A stretch of 64,000 nucleotides of DNA, taken from Cryptomeria japonica (Eukaryota; Streptophyta; Pinopsida; Cupressales; Cupressaceae). The notes under the pieces are model-generated. The model was not told the DNA's origin and searched no databases. It saw only the letters and a program-made list of their open reading frames with translations. Positions 23,510 through 34,616 of this stretch are shown here, one piece after another; within the stretch, counting starts at the first letter, position 1; every line of letters starts with the position of its first letter. The DNA is taken from the NCBI RefSeq assembly GCF_030272615.1, contig NC_081411.1, positions 154,464,971 to 154,528,970 on the forward strand. The letters are read 5' to 3'. The translations under genes were made by a program, and so were the position numbers.

Positions 23510-24463
23510 TTTGTAGATGACATAATCTTTGGAGGAGATGATGAAATGAGTCATGCTTTTGTAGATGAAATGAAGAAAGAGTTTGAGATGTCTCTCATTG
23601 GAGAGAGAAAGTTTTTCATTGGTTTACAGGTTCAACAAATGAAAGAGGGTATCTTTATTACCCAGTCCAACTATGTCAAAGAGGTATTGAAGACCTTTGG
23701 CATGGATGAGAGAAAACCAGTTGGTACACCGATGGTGATCGACTATAAATTGACTAAAGAAGATGATTCAGTGTTGGTGAATGAGAAGGAATATCGGTCA
23801 ATGATCAGTAAGCTGCACTATGTGGTGCACAACAGACCAGATATTGCTCATGCAGTAGGTATAGTAGCTCATTTTTAGAAAAGTCCAAGAGAATCCCACT
23901 TAGTAGTAGTAATGTGGATTCTTAGATACCTAAAAGGGACAGTTGATTATGGATTGTGGTATCCACACAATGGTGCTTTTAATCTCAAGGTATTTACCAA
24001 TGTAGATTGGGCAGGTAATGTGGATGATCGAAAAAGCACAACCAGTGGAACGTTCTTTCTTGGTGGAAGACTAGTCTCCTGGATAAGCAAGAAGTAGAGT
24101 TGTACTTCTCAATCTATAGCTAGAGAAAAATATGTGGCAACATTTATGAACTGCACTCAGGCAATCTGGATGAAACATGTATTGGATGGTTTCAATGTAC
24201 CTATATTTGAACCGGTGAGTATATTTTGTGACAATACTAGTGCAATCAATATTTCCAAGAATCCGGTATTACATGCTAGAATGAAGAACATTGAGCTCAA
24301 GTATCACAACTTGAGAGAGAAGGTTCAAAACAAAGAGGTTGTATTACAACACGTTTCAAGTAAGGAGCAACTAGCAGACATATTCACTAAACCCTTACCG
24401 AAGACTACATTTACCTATTTCAGAGGTGAATTAGGGGTTTTCCCCCTTCATGAAGTAAACTAA
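23510..24463 (+). pseudogene. pol: Copia-E pol: RT C-terminus and RNase H
   Basis: It begins at the RT catalytic motif FVDDIIFGGDDEM and continues MSLIGERKFFIGL, then the connection region and RNase H (FTNVDWAGNVDDRKS, CDNTSAINIS, KEQLADIFTKPLP), ending LHEVN with TAA at 24461-24463. One frame throughout, with TAG at 23876 and 24095, both where relatives carry Gln. In RNase H the first Asp context is NVDW instead of DADW, and EAEY has decayed to ARENY. The C-terminus resembles Copia-G more than Copia-A/B. Confidence 0.9.
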
Positions 24464-24722
24464 AGATGTGTTCTCCACATCAGTTAGGTATTATAGTGAC
24501 AAATCTTTCAGAATTGATGTGTTGAAGGATGCTACTCCTTAGGGGGAGCAACATAGTGGAGTATGGGAGCTTGTGCCTCCACTTTGGCATTGTTGTCAAA
24601 GGGGGAGAAGATATATGATAGAGGAGACAATATCTAATGAAGATATTTTAGATGTAATGGTCTATGATGTTTTTAGCTGAAATTCTACACTGAGTATTGC
24701 CATCAATGCCAAAGGGGGAGAT
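24464..24722 (+). other. Copia-E 3' untranslated region with two polypurine tracts
   Basis: AAAGGGGGAGAT at 24711-24722 directly precedes the LTR. AAAGGGGGAGAAG at 24598-24610 is the upstream copy, preceded by TTGGCATTGTTGTC as in Copia-A and B. Confidence 0.8.
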
Positions 24723-25527
24723 TGTTGGCATATGATGAACTAGTATGATAATATGATAATAATATATGTTGTCATTGATGTCAATAAGTATAGGTCAACC
24801 GGCATGAAGATTGGAAGAAGTTATTATTGATGATCAAGTTGGAAAACTGGTATGAAGAGATGTAGTGAACTGGTGTCAAGGTTTCACTAAGTGTGACTAC
24901 CGGTTGGTAGTCTCAACTCTAGGGTTTCTAGTTTGGCAATCTAGCTTGTGTGATGCAACCGATGATATTCTGTGATGAGTTAGATAAGAAATAAGGATGA
25001 GATCGAGATGCCACTTCAATTTTGTGCACGTGAAGGATTTCCTTGAGGATCTTGCATGTGAAGATCGACTGCATTAAATGTCTACCTCGAGAATGAACAT
25101 TCTTCTTAGCGGTATGAGAAGAAAGCATGATGAGTTATTGATTTCTATGTGTGGTGAAGAATGGATGATGTAGAATGACTTGTGATCTGTTTGAGATTGT
25201 TTCATTCTATGTAATGTGTTTGGACGGTTAGGATTGGACCGCTTGTAATAGTAAACCTAAATGCTTAGGGTTTAGGGTTTATGTTACCAACCTAATTCTT
25301 GTCTATAAGGTCGATGATGTTTGTTATTGTAAGTTGTTGGCAAAATTTGTGTGTGTATCCAAGTGATGAGATACTTGCTAGACTAGTAATTAAAAACTGT
25401 AGAGTGTGATTGCAGAGTAGAGGAGCTAAAAAGGATCTACCTTAGCATATAGTGCTATTATCAGATCAGAGTTTTACCTGTTGTCTTCTAACCATTTCAA
25501 CATAAGTAAAATCCCTTTGCTGGGTAG
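24723..25527 (+). repeat. Copia-E 3' LTR, left part
   Basis: It starts TGTTGGCATATGATG and is colinear with the LTR at 19228-20662 until GCTGGGTAG, where element I is inserted. A TTTAGGGTTTAGGG telobox is at about 25265. The right part resumes at 33983. Confidence 0.9.
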
Positions 25528-27201
25528 TGTAGCATCGTAAATTGTACGCACTTGCTAGGGTGGTACAATTTCACACCTAGTTTAGCACCCGCCTTGGTGC
25601 ATTTTGCATTTTGCATTACATTTCCCCTTTAGCACTTAATTAATTAAATTAATTAGGTCTAAGGTTCTATTTTATCATCTCCCACATCATAAAGTTGGGC
25701 CCTTTCATTAAAGTGTGCCCCTTTCATTTTATTCCTCCTATACATCATTTAATCAAAAACCCTAAATTAGGTCCTATTTTGAACTTGGGGGCTTGATTTC
25801 GGGGATCAAAACATCTCGAAATCAGCTGTAACTTCGGGATTCTCTCTAAAATCATCATATCTGACGGCCCTAAAAATTTGGTGAAAAGTTGTTGGGACCA
25901 TGGCGCCCGGAGTGCAACATGGTCCCGGACATTTTTCCCGAAATTTTAGGAGCGCGATCCAATCATAAAATAAAGCTTAACCCCAATAAATTGGCAGGAT
26001 ATTCAATCTCTAGGTCGGCCAAAAGACAAAATTATGACCTAGGGTTTCATACATAAGAGCTCTCTTTCTTCATTTGAAGGGATCCGGATTTTTGGCTTTC
26101 GAGGACCTTCTATGCAGCGAAAGAGCAGATCTTTGAAGACTTCAATAACATTCAACATCCTTCTATCAAGCATTTATCAATTTCATTCATCCATTTAGGG
26201 CTTGGAAGACATTGAAGAACAATAGGAGATTACCGACTGAAGATTGGCTTGTACTCCTCCCTTGAGGGTTGGGTATGATTTCATGTTGTTTTCATGTCTT
26301 TGCATAAGCTTCAACATATCCTTTATTCATGCTTTAGATCACTTTGCATCTTGATTTAGAGCATTTACATTATCATTTATGAGCAATTAGGGTTTACTTT
26401 CTAGGTTGCTCTAGTTTGCTTACTTGCATCTTAGGACCTTGCACACACACTAGGTCTGCACACACAATACATTTTACAATACAACTTGGCTATTCGTGGA
26501 GGTGGAAATCACCGAAGTGGGGGTTTGACTAAGGCAAAACCCTATATAGCTGCCCAAACATCTTTTCAGATATAAGTGCAGGTTTCGGGACTCGGACGAC
26601 GCTGCAGGTTGCAGATCCGGGAATAGCAGGTCGAGACAGCACTCCGCACCAAATTTCAGAGCAAAAGACCAGGACAGGGGCGTGGGGCGCCCTGATCCTG
26701 CCAGGACAGGGGCGCTGGGTGCCCTGGTCCCTGGGACAGGGGCGCTGGTCGCCCTGGTCCTCCTGACAGACAACATTTTCAACATTTTGACAGCTTTTCC
26801 AGAGTGTAAAACAACAGTTTTCGGAGCAGTTTCAGGGGCAGAATTAGGACAGTGGCACCTGCACCCCCGTCCCGAACATTTTCAGTCAGATTTTAACTCC
26901 AGGTACACATTTGTATTCTTGTCTTACCCTTGTGTTTATAGATTTCCATCATTTAAGTTCAATTCTGTAATCTTGTTATTAGTTCATACTTGCACTTTGG
27001 GGTTAGGGATTGAACTTGCATCATTTCATCTTTCAATTACAACAAAGTAATAGAAATCCTAATAGGTAGCCCATGGCTCTCTCTTCCACAAGAAGAAGTA
27101 GCCAATTGTGTGATACCTCTAGGCTCTTTCGTATTCCACAAGTGTGTGGTTGAAAGTGAGATTAGGGCATGTTTGCTTAGTGTCACTTTTTCTCCCACAC
27201 A
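25528..27201 (+). repeat. Element I 5' LTR
   Basis: TGTAGCATCGTAAATTG to CTCCCACACA, 1674 bp. It carries a TATA-like CCTATATAGC near 26542, and just downstream a GC-rich block of three roughly 32-bp units (26671-26765) containing GGGGCGCTGGGCGCCC-type palindromes. That block is a GC island in an AT-rich window. Short ORFs across it are compositional. Confidence 0.94.
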
Positions 27202-27204
27202 TTT

Positions 27205-27222
27205 TGGTGAACCCGACGTGAA
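27205..27222 (+). other. Element I primer-binding site (tRNA not identified)
   Basis: TGGTGAACCCGACGTGAA follows the LTR after three bases. The TGG start fits a tRNA CCA end. A near-identical sequence (TGGTGAACTCGACATGAA) follows LTR H on the minus strand, which supports a functional site. I cannot name the tRNA. Confidence 0.6.
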
Positions 27223-27488
27223 TCTATCATTGCTTCCTCTTGCATTGCATTTGTTAGATCTAGATCTAGATTTAGTGTGTTTTCATTTCATTTTCATTAA
27301 AAAGAAAAAAAAAAAGTGTGTTTCTTTGCATTGTGTGTTTAAATTTTATGCAATTTCAAAATGTCAGATTTTTATTTGCAAGATGTTCATATTTGTGATG
27401 ATTATAGTTAGATGAAGCTTTAGATGAATTTTTGAAACCTAAATATACCAAACCTTCATTTTACCAAAAACTCATAAACATTGTTACT

Positions 27489-30431
27489 ATGCCATTTCGT
27501 TGTGATGAGAAAGATAAGTCGAATGATTCCTCTCAAGGGTACATTCCTATCAACTCTTCCACTAAATCTAGTAACATGGTTGTTTTCAATGATCCCCTCT
27601 ATGAAGAGATATCTCCTTTTGAATCAAAAGATAAACCTTTTAATAGATATGATCATGCTTTGTTGAATGATGCCCTTGATGCCTTCGTGTCTCCTAAAAA
27701 ACACTCCCTTCATGAGGATCCTTTTGTGCAAGAAGATGACATTATCTCTACATTTCCTAGTGATGGCATTTCCTTTTCCAACAAAATTCCCACTAGAGAT
27801 GATGAATTAATGATAAATGCTTACCCTTCTCCTAAATTTGGTCTTTCCCATAAGCATCCCTTAGAGAAAGAAGATGAAATAATAAGCAATTTCCTTAATT
27901 CTCTCTCCCCTAAAGATCATATTGAACATATTTTGAGGAAAGAGGATGAGTTTAACACATCTATTGATGCTCTCCCTCCTAAGGATGAGGAATTAATAAA
28001 CAATGTTATCTCCTCTCCCGAAATTGACAATACTTCAAACATTCCTTTCAACAACCTCACTATTTGGGATGAACCATTAGAAGAAGGTATAGATTATTCT
28101 CTACCCCTAGCCAAAGGGGATGAAATCAAGATTGGAAACTCCGTTGATAGTTTCTCCCCTTCCTTGAATCTCAATTATTCTCCCTTTCCTCAACTTGGTT
28201 CTACTCATAAGGAAACCCTAGTTCAAAGCAAGATGGTGAACATCTCTTTCAAAGATCTCCCTCTCAAAAGTGAGACTTTAGAGAGTAATGATGATCCTTC
28301 TCCTAGAGAGTTTATTCCCCATGTAGATCCTTTGATGATAGAGGATGATATGACCTTTCCTAGTATTACTCTTCCTACTAGAACATTAGTGCCTACCCCT
28401 TGTCTCTCTCCTAAAATTGATTTAATCCGTGATAAGATTTTAGTGCAAGAGAAGACTATCAAACATTCTTCCAACACTTTTGTCCATTCCTCTAAACCAT
28501 CCTTAATCAATTTGATACATGTGAATGAGACACCTAACAAACCTCTCTTCACTGTCCAAGGTGCTTGTCCTTCTCAAAATTCTCAACCTTTAAATAAGCC
28601 TATCTTAGTGGTTCAAGGTGGTTATGCTAATGATTCTTTTTGCACTCCTAAGAAACCTATTATTACTATGCAAGGAGGTTATTCTTCTAAGAGCCCTTAT
28701 GAGTATGCTAAGCAATTGACTAGAGAGAGTTATCATGCGGTTGCCCATACTTATAGTACTAGAAACAATAGGCAACCTAATCCTCCTCTAGTTATCCCAA
28801 CTTCACTTCCTCCTTCCCAACCTATTCTTCCTCAAGCTCCACGTATTTCACAAGTTTTTGGTAAGGAATATGATCTCATAGAACAACTTAAAGCTACCCC
28901 TGCTAAGATATCCCTTTGGGATTTGATCCAAACTTCTTCTGCTCATCATGGGATGTTACAAGATGCCTTGAAAGATTTGAATGTTCCTCCACCTAATACA
29001 TATAGTAATATAGTGTCTTTGGTTGACTCTATGATGAATCCTAAAGCTCAAATTGTGTTTACTCAAGATGAGTTGCCTACTAGTGAAATTCAACAACAAT
29101 ATGATCCCTTGATGATTGTGGTTATCATAAATGACACTGCTATAAGACGAACACTAGTGGATAATGGCTCTGGCCTTAATGTGTGTAGCATTAATTTATT
29201 GCATAAGATGAATGTGGATACATCCCTTATTGAGCCTGACTCTCGTCCCATTCGAGGCTTTGATAATGTGGCTAAGTCTTCATTAGGTATTATCACCTTA
29301 CCCATCACAGTGGGACCTGTTACTTTGCCTACTCCTATCCATGTTATGTCGGGAAATCTAACATACAACTTGTTATTAGGGAGACCTTGGATTCACGGTA
29401 TGCAAGCTGTCCCCTCTACATTGCATAGACAAGTTAAATTCATTTATAACAGTAAGACATATACCTTGATAGGTGACACTAATCTTCAAGCTTGTTTGCA
29501 AACATCTAAGGCTTCCTCTTCTAGTAATGACTCTTTGAACAAGATACCTATGGATGAATCATCACCCTCTAATAATCAAAATTCTTTGGATGAGTCTGAA
29601 GCTCCTGAAGAAGATCCTTCTCAACTTGAGTCTACACATGAAAAGGCTTTTGATCCTAAGAAGGTTCTCGCAGAAGACAATTGGGGATCCCTTGATTTTA
29701 ATCCCACCTTTGTAGGTGAGTATAGGGTTCCTCCTAGAGCGCTTAAAGTTAAAGAGAAGGAAGAAGCTAAAAATCAGTCAATCTTACTTGAACCTATGAG
29801 TAATAATTTTGTGGCCGCTTCTCAAACTTCTTCTCCTCACACTTCTAATTCTGAAGGATTTGATTCTTTGTCTTATGAAAAACCACCTTCTCTTCCTGAA
29901 ATGGCTGATCGTTATGGTCGTGGTTTTCGCATTTTTGCTAAGCATGGGTATCATGGAAATGGTTGTGGCGCTCATGAACAAGGGATAAAAGTTCCTCTAG
30001 AGACTAATTTTCACAATTATGCCTTTGGACTCGGCTATAATCCCTGCAAACGTACCAAAGCATCTAAAAGACCATCTCTCAATGTGAATGCTATATTTAG
30101 TAGTGATGATGATCTCACTTCAACTAAATCATCTTCTACTTCTATCAACTCTCATTCCCCTCATAAGGAAATCTTGGTGATGAACAAGTCTCTTTATGAC
30201 TCCCCTCAAATTTCTAAATCCACTTATGAATCTTTATCTCCTATTCATCATAAAGTCCTTTCCTCTAGGGATAAGGCTCTAATAAATTACACTCATCTCT
30301 CTTCTAAGATTTCTCGTAACTTTCCTTCTTCAATTTTTATCATTTTATACATGTTTTTGATCTCACTTATAGTTGAGCATTTAGCATGTCATATTCAAAT
30401 ACCTCATTCAATCTATCATGTCTTTAAATAA
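27489..30431 (+). CDS. Element I long ORF: retropepsin-like protease and G-patch protein
   Basis: Open from 27408 (after TAG 27405) to TAA 30429-30431. The first in-frame ATG is 27489, giving 980 residues; counting below is from 27432. Residues about 30-370 are Asp/Glu/Ser/Pro-rich with loosely repeated KEDEIIS-like blocks. About 375-430 three KPI..VQGGY repeats occur. About 475-550 (YDLIEQLKATPAKISLWDL) matches the pre-protease region of Tat-2 and Tat-3. The protease-like domain is about 565-680: TLVDNGSGLNVCS with the catalytic-type Asp, then [21 protein letters not shown]-patch spans about 824-875 (GRGFRIFAKHGYHGNGCG, then FGLGYNP). The C-terminal 40 residues are hydrophobic (SIFIILYMFLISLIVEHLA), possibly a membrane segment. 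No RT. An ATG at 27361 in the adjacent frame leads into this ORF if one base was lost near 27405, so the natural start may be broken. Probably a gag-protease-type protein of a non-autonomous element. Confidence 0.8.
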   Translation: MPFRCDEKDKSNDSSQGYIPINSSTKSSNMVVFNDPLYEEISPFESKDKPFNRYDHALLNDALDAFVSPKKHSLHEDPFVQEDDIISTFPSDGISFSNKIPTRDDELMINAYPSPKFGLSHKHPLEKEDEIISNFLNSLSPKDHIEHILRKEDEFNTSIDALPPKDEELINNVISSPEIDNTSNIPFNNLTIWDEPLEEGIDYSLPLAKGDEIKIGNSVDSFSPSLNLNYSPFPQLGSTHKETLVQSKMVNISFKDLPLKSETLESNDDPSPREFIPHVDPLMIEDDMTFPSITLPTRTLVPTPCLSPKIDLIRDKILVQEKTIKHSSNTFVHSSKPSLINLIHVNETPNKPLFTVQGACPSQNSQPLNKPILVVQGGYANDSFCTPKKPIITMQGGYSSKSPYEYAKQLTRESYHAVAHTYSTRNNRQPNPPLVIPTSLPPSQPILPQAPRISQVFGKEYDLIEQLKATPAKISLWDLIQTSSAHHGMLQDALKDLNVPPPNTYSNIVSLVDSMMNPKAQIVFTQDELPTSEIQQQYDPLMIVVIINDTAIRRTLVDNGSGLNVCSINLLHKMNVDTSLIEPDSRPIRGFDNVAKSSLGIITLPITVGPVTLPTPIHVMSGNLTYNLLLGRPWIHGMQAVPSTLHRQVKFIYNSKTYTLIGDTNLQACLQTSKASSSSNDSLNKIPMDESSPSNNQNSLDESEAPEEDPSQLESTHEKAFDPKKVLAEDNWGSLDFNPTFVGEYRVPPRALKVKEKEEAKNQSILLEPMSNNFVAASQTSSPHTSNSEGFDSLSYEKPPSLPEMADRYGRGFRIFAKHGYHGNGCGAHEQGIKVPLETNFHNYAFGLGYNPCKRTKASKRPSLNVNAIFSSDDDLTSTKSSSTSINSHSPHKEILVMNKSLYDSPQISKSTYESLSPIHHKVLSSRDKALINYTHLSSKISRNFPSSIFIILYMFLISLIVEHLACHIQIPHSIYHVFK

Positions 30432-32308
30432 CATTAATGGCTGTTATGTTGCTCATCATTATGTGACATTGGTAGCTCATATACTGGGGGCTCATTGTCA
30501 TTCATGATGGTACAATTTCAAGTGCAATCATATTTTTGAAGCAACATAATAGCCTAATTTTCTTGTTGCTATGGGGACAAGAGTGATTTCATACATCTCT
30601 TCTTTTTATGGTTAAAATTTCCCTTTGGGGTAATAGTGTGGGAATATTGATCATCTTTTCTTTAGAATCCTCTTTTCCTAGATATGGGAGAAGATGTGTA
30701 TTCTCTTTCCTATCCTACCCACTTCTTGTGAGGAGCATTTTACATACACTAATGTCTTGCTTGCATGAACTCATGTGAGTATGTAGTACATTTTGCTTAT
30801 GTCTAAATCTCTCCCTAGAAGATTGTGTAAGTCCTTCTCATTGTCCTTATCCTTGGGAGGCAATGATCTTTCCTTATTTTCATCTAAGGATACACTTTTT
30901 CCTATTTCATGGATGGTGTGAACTTTATTACTTGATGTTATTCCTTGTACGCATTTCTTGTTGTTTGTTCAAGGATTCTCTCTTACAAGAGGTGTAAGTC
31001 CTTGACTACAACCTCTTTTGCACTTGGTAAAATACATCCATAATGAATTCACTCTCCTAATTGGGTTAAAAAGAGCGTCATCCTTCATTAAGAATCACTT
31101 TCACCTCGCAAAAGAAGGAAGTATTGCATTCTTATTCTCTTCTTTGTCTTATTCTAGAAGATGTTATATTTGTCTAAGACAATTTCTCTCAGGGATAGGT
31201 GTCTTTTGTACAAAGATCTCTTCTCCTCTAAGGATCTCCTTTACACATACTATAAGATATCCCTTTTCAACTGTCTTATCCTTGCTTAAAGAGTGAAAAA
31301 CTCTCTTGCTTGGATCTATGACATTGTTGTATTTTTGGGGTATCTTCTTTTGTGATGAAGGTAGGTATCCTTGTTCTAATTTTCTTATGACATAAACATT
31401 ACACTTTTTGAGCAATGGATTATTCTCGGAACCAGAGCACAGACTCTTAGAGCGAGATGTCTCCGTTTTTTCTTTTATGCAAGGTGATTATTCTCGAAAC
31501 CAGAGCACAGACTCTTAGAGCGAGATGTCACGCTTTTGTACTATACATATGCAGGTTGTAGCATACTCGGGCATAGACTCCTATGATGTGCTTCTAACCT
31601 CCCTTACACACACATGCACGAGGTTGAGTGGAACTAGCGGCATAAGGCTAGACTTTCTCACTCTCCTCCCTTACATGGATCACCTAGATAGACTCTAGGG
31701 GCTAGTTTTCCATGTCCCTTTTCCCATGGATCACCTAGACAAGATCTAGGGGTGAGAAGTCCATGTTTTCTCTCTCACTATTCTCATGGATCACCAATGT
31801 GTGTATTCATGCTTTTTTCCTTTCTTTTCTTCTCTTTGCATTTTGTTTCCATTTACATCCTTCATCTTGTGTTAGAGAACTCTCAAATCCTCACACTCTT
31901 TGTTGTGTTGGAATTGAGATTTTGTCCTCTTTCTTACCAAATGATTCTCCATTAGTTTTTGATCTCATATCAAATCTTTTTGTGAGCACTTGTCATCAAT
32001 ATTCTTTAACAATTCGAAGTGGTAAACATGATACCCTGTTTCAACTCACTAAAATTAGCAAGCCGAAACAGGGGGGGGCATATAGCTACCCTCAAATTTT
32101 CATCACCTTCCTTAGTAAGCATTAGGTGATTTTGTGATCTAACATGTGGTTTTGTAGGGTGCGGTTCCTAACTGTGTACTGCAGATGCCGCTGGGGGCTT
32201 CGTTCGACAGACTTATGGATATATCCTTTTTCAAATAATGTTTACTTTTCTGTACTTTAGCTTGCATATGCACGTAGTGTTCATATGACCGCTAAAGTGG
32301 GGGCTAAA
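30432..32308 (+). other. Element I 3' untranslated region with repeats and polypurine tract
   Basis: No convincing gene. A roughly 47-bp direct repeat containing CCAGAGCACAGACTCTTAG lies at about 31426-31470 and 31491-31535. Two full hairpin units lie at 31674-31714 and 31725-31765, with a third partial unit from 31785. The polypurine tract AAAGTGGGGGCTAAA (32294-32308) abuts the 3' LTR. The same order of motifs recurs in element J. Confidence 0.8.
31674..31797 (+). repeat. Repeated hairpin units in the element I 3' region
   Basis: Each unit reads CATGGATCACCTAGA, a short loop, TCTAGG, a spacer, then TCCATG. Two nested stems form in each: CATGGA with TCCATG, and CCTAGA with TCTAGG. Loops and spacers differ between units, while the stem halves are kept. 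Element J carries the same units at 60335-60378 and 60390-60433. Confidence 0.75.
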
Positions 32309-33982
32309 TGTAGCGTCGTAAATTGTACGCACTTGCTAGGGTGGTACAATTTCACACCTAGTTTAGCACCCGCCTTGGCGCATTTTGCATTTTGCATTAC
32401 ATTTCCCCTTTAGCACTTAATTAATTAAATTAATTAGGTCTAAGGTTCTATTTTATCATCTCCCACATCATAAATTTGGGCCCTTTCATTAAAGTGTGCC
32501 CCTTTCATTTTATTCCTCCTATACATCATTTAATCAAAAACCCTAAATTAGGTCCTATTTTGAACTTGGGGGCTTGATTTCGGGGGTCAAAACATCTCGA
32601 AATCAGCTGTAACTTCGGGATTCTCTCTAAAATCATCATATCTAACGGCCCTAAAAATTTGGTGAAAAGTTGTCGGGACCATGGCGCCCGGAGTGCAACA
32701 TGGTCCCGGACATTTTTCCCGAAATTTTAGGAGCGCGATCCAATCATAAAATAAAGCTTAACCCCAAGAAATTGGCAGGATATTCAATCTCTAGGTCGGC
32801 CAAAAGATGAAATTATGACCTAGGGTTTCATACATAAGAGCTCTCTTTCTTCATTTGAAGGGATCCAGATTTTTGGCTTTCGAGGACCTTCTATGCAGTG
32901 AAAGAGCAGATCTTTGAAGACTTCAATAACATTCAACATCCTTCTATCAAGCATTTATCAATTTCATTCATCCATTTAGGGCTTGGAAGACATTGAAGAA
33001 CAATAGGAGATTACCGACTGAAGATTGGCTTGTACTCCTCCCTTGAGGGTTGGGTATGATTTCATGTTGTTTTCATGTCTTTGCATAAGCTTCAACATAT
33101 CCTTTATTCATGCTTTAGATCACTTTGCATCTTGATTTAGAGCATTTACATTATCATTTATGAGCAATTAGGGTTTACTTTCTAGGTTGCTCTAGTTTGC
33201 TTACTTGCATCTTAGGACCTTGCACACACACTAGGTCTGCACACACAATACATTTTACAATACAACTTGGCTATTCGTGGAGGTGGAAATCATCGAAGCG
33301 GGGGTTTGACTAAGGCAAAACCCTATATAGCCGCCCAAACATCTTTTCAGATATAAGTGTAGGTTTCGGGACTCGGACGACGCCGCAGGTTGCAGATCCG
33401 GGAATAGCAGGTCGAGACAGCACTCCGCACCAAATTTCAGAGCAAAAGACCAGGACAGGGGCGTGGGGCACCCTGGTCCTGCCAGGACAGGGGCGCTGGG
33501 CGCCCTGGTCCCTGGGACAAGGGCGCTGGGTGCCCTGGTCCTCCTGACAGACAGCATTTTCAGCATTTTGACAGCTTTTCCAGAGTGTAAAACAGCAGTT
33601 TCCGGAGCAGTTTCAGGGGCAGAATTAGGACAGTGGCGCCCACGCCCTCGTCTCGAACATTTTCAGTCAGATTTTAACTCCGGGTATGCATTTGCATTCT
33701 TGAAAAATCCTTGTGTTTACAGCTTTCCATCATTTAAGTTTAATTCTGTAATCTTGTTATTAGTTCATACTTGCACTTTGGGGTTAGGGATTGAACTTGC
33801 ATCATTTCATCTTTCAATTACAACAAAGGAATATAAATCCTAATAGGTAGCCCATGGCTCTCTCTTCCACAAGAAGAAGTAGCCAATTGTGTGATACCTC
33901 TAGGCTCTTTCGTATTCCACAAGTGTGTGGTTGAAAGTGAGATTAGGGCATGTTTCCTTAGTGTCACTTTTTCTCCCACACA
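32309..33982 (+). repeat. Element I 3' LTR
   Basis: 1674 bp, TGTAGCGTCGTAAATTG to CTCCCACACA, the same length as the 5' LTR. The GC-rich three-unit block recurs at 33452-33546 with a few transitions. GGTAG follows as target duplication. Confidence 0.94.
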
Positions 33983-34616
33983 GGTAGCTTTAACAGGCTT
34001 ATTGTAAAGCTTCTAATCAGGTGACTCAAGTTCATTGAGTTCTTTAAATCCTCTAGCAAGGTAACCTTTAACAGGGTATATAGCCATCCCTTAACCAGGT
34101 GATCTTTAACAGGATCGGTTCCTAGCAGAACCTTATTGTAAATTCTTTAACTAGACTAGGCTCCTAACAGAGCAAGATTCAACAGAGTTTAAAACAAGCT
34201 TGTGGGTATTCATCCCCACCGTGGTTTTTCCCATTTGGGTTTCCACGTGAAAAATATGTGTGTCATGAGTTGTGCATTTTTGATGTGATGATTATGTATT
34301 ATTTGTTTGAGTGATTATGCATGCAGAGCTAATGGTTATGGTATTGCTGATATGCCACATGCATATGTTTATGGGTGAAGTTTTATAAAGTATTGAATGT
34401 ATCTGAAGTGTTCAGTTTTACAGGTTTATGTTGTCTAAAGTCTTACTGTGTTTAACTGATATTGCCATGGTTAAGTTCAGTAATGAAGACAATCGGTTAG
34501 CATTGTTTTAACTTGATAAGTTGTGGAAAAGTTTTTGTATGTACTGATTCACCCCCCCTCTCAGTACCTGTTAGGGTATTTGTTGTTCATCATTATTCAT
34601 CAGGGGGGGACTAACA
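33983..34616 (+). repeat. Copia-E 3' LTR, right part
   Basis: It continues the LTR interrupted by element I, from GGTAGCTTTAACAGG to GGGACTAACA. Left plus right minus the duplicated GGTAG is about 1434 bp, matching the LTR at 19228-20662. The U5 hairpin is at 34220-34247 (CGTGG with CCACG). Minus-strand Tat-2 begins directly after it. Confidence 0.9.

Larger units (their letters stand above)
25523..33987 (+). mobile_element. Element I: intact-looking non-autonomous LTR retrotransposon
   Basis: An 8455-bp element (25528-33982) with identical 5-bp flanks GGTAG (25523-25527, 33983-33987), inserted in the Copia-E LTR. LTRs are each 1674 bp and differ at only a scatter of sites, so it is the youngest insertion visible here. 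It has a primer-site-like sequence after the 5' LTR, a polypurine tract before the 3' LTR, one 3-kb ORF (protease plus G-patch) and about 1.9 kb of 3' untranslated sequence. There is no RT, RNase H or integrase anywhere between the LTRs. It resembles large non-autonomous LTR derivatives but keeps a long ORF. Confidence 0.93.

Noticed and set aside
26682-27050. Open frames within both LTRs of element I
   Set aside because: They cross the GC-rich repeat and the LTR end, have no protein motif, and differ between the two LTRs in a way that ignores the reading frame.
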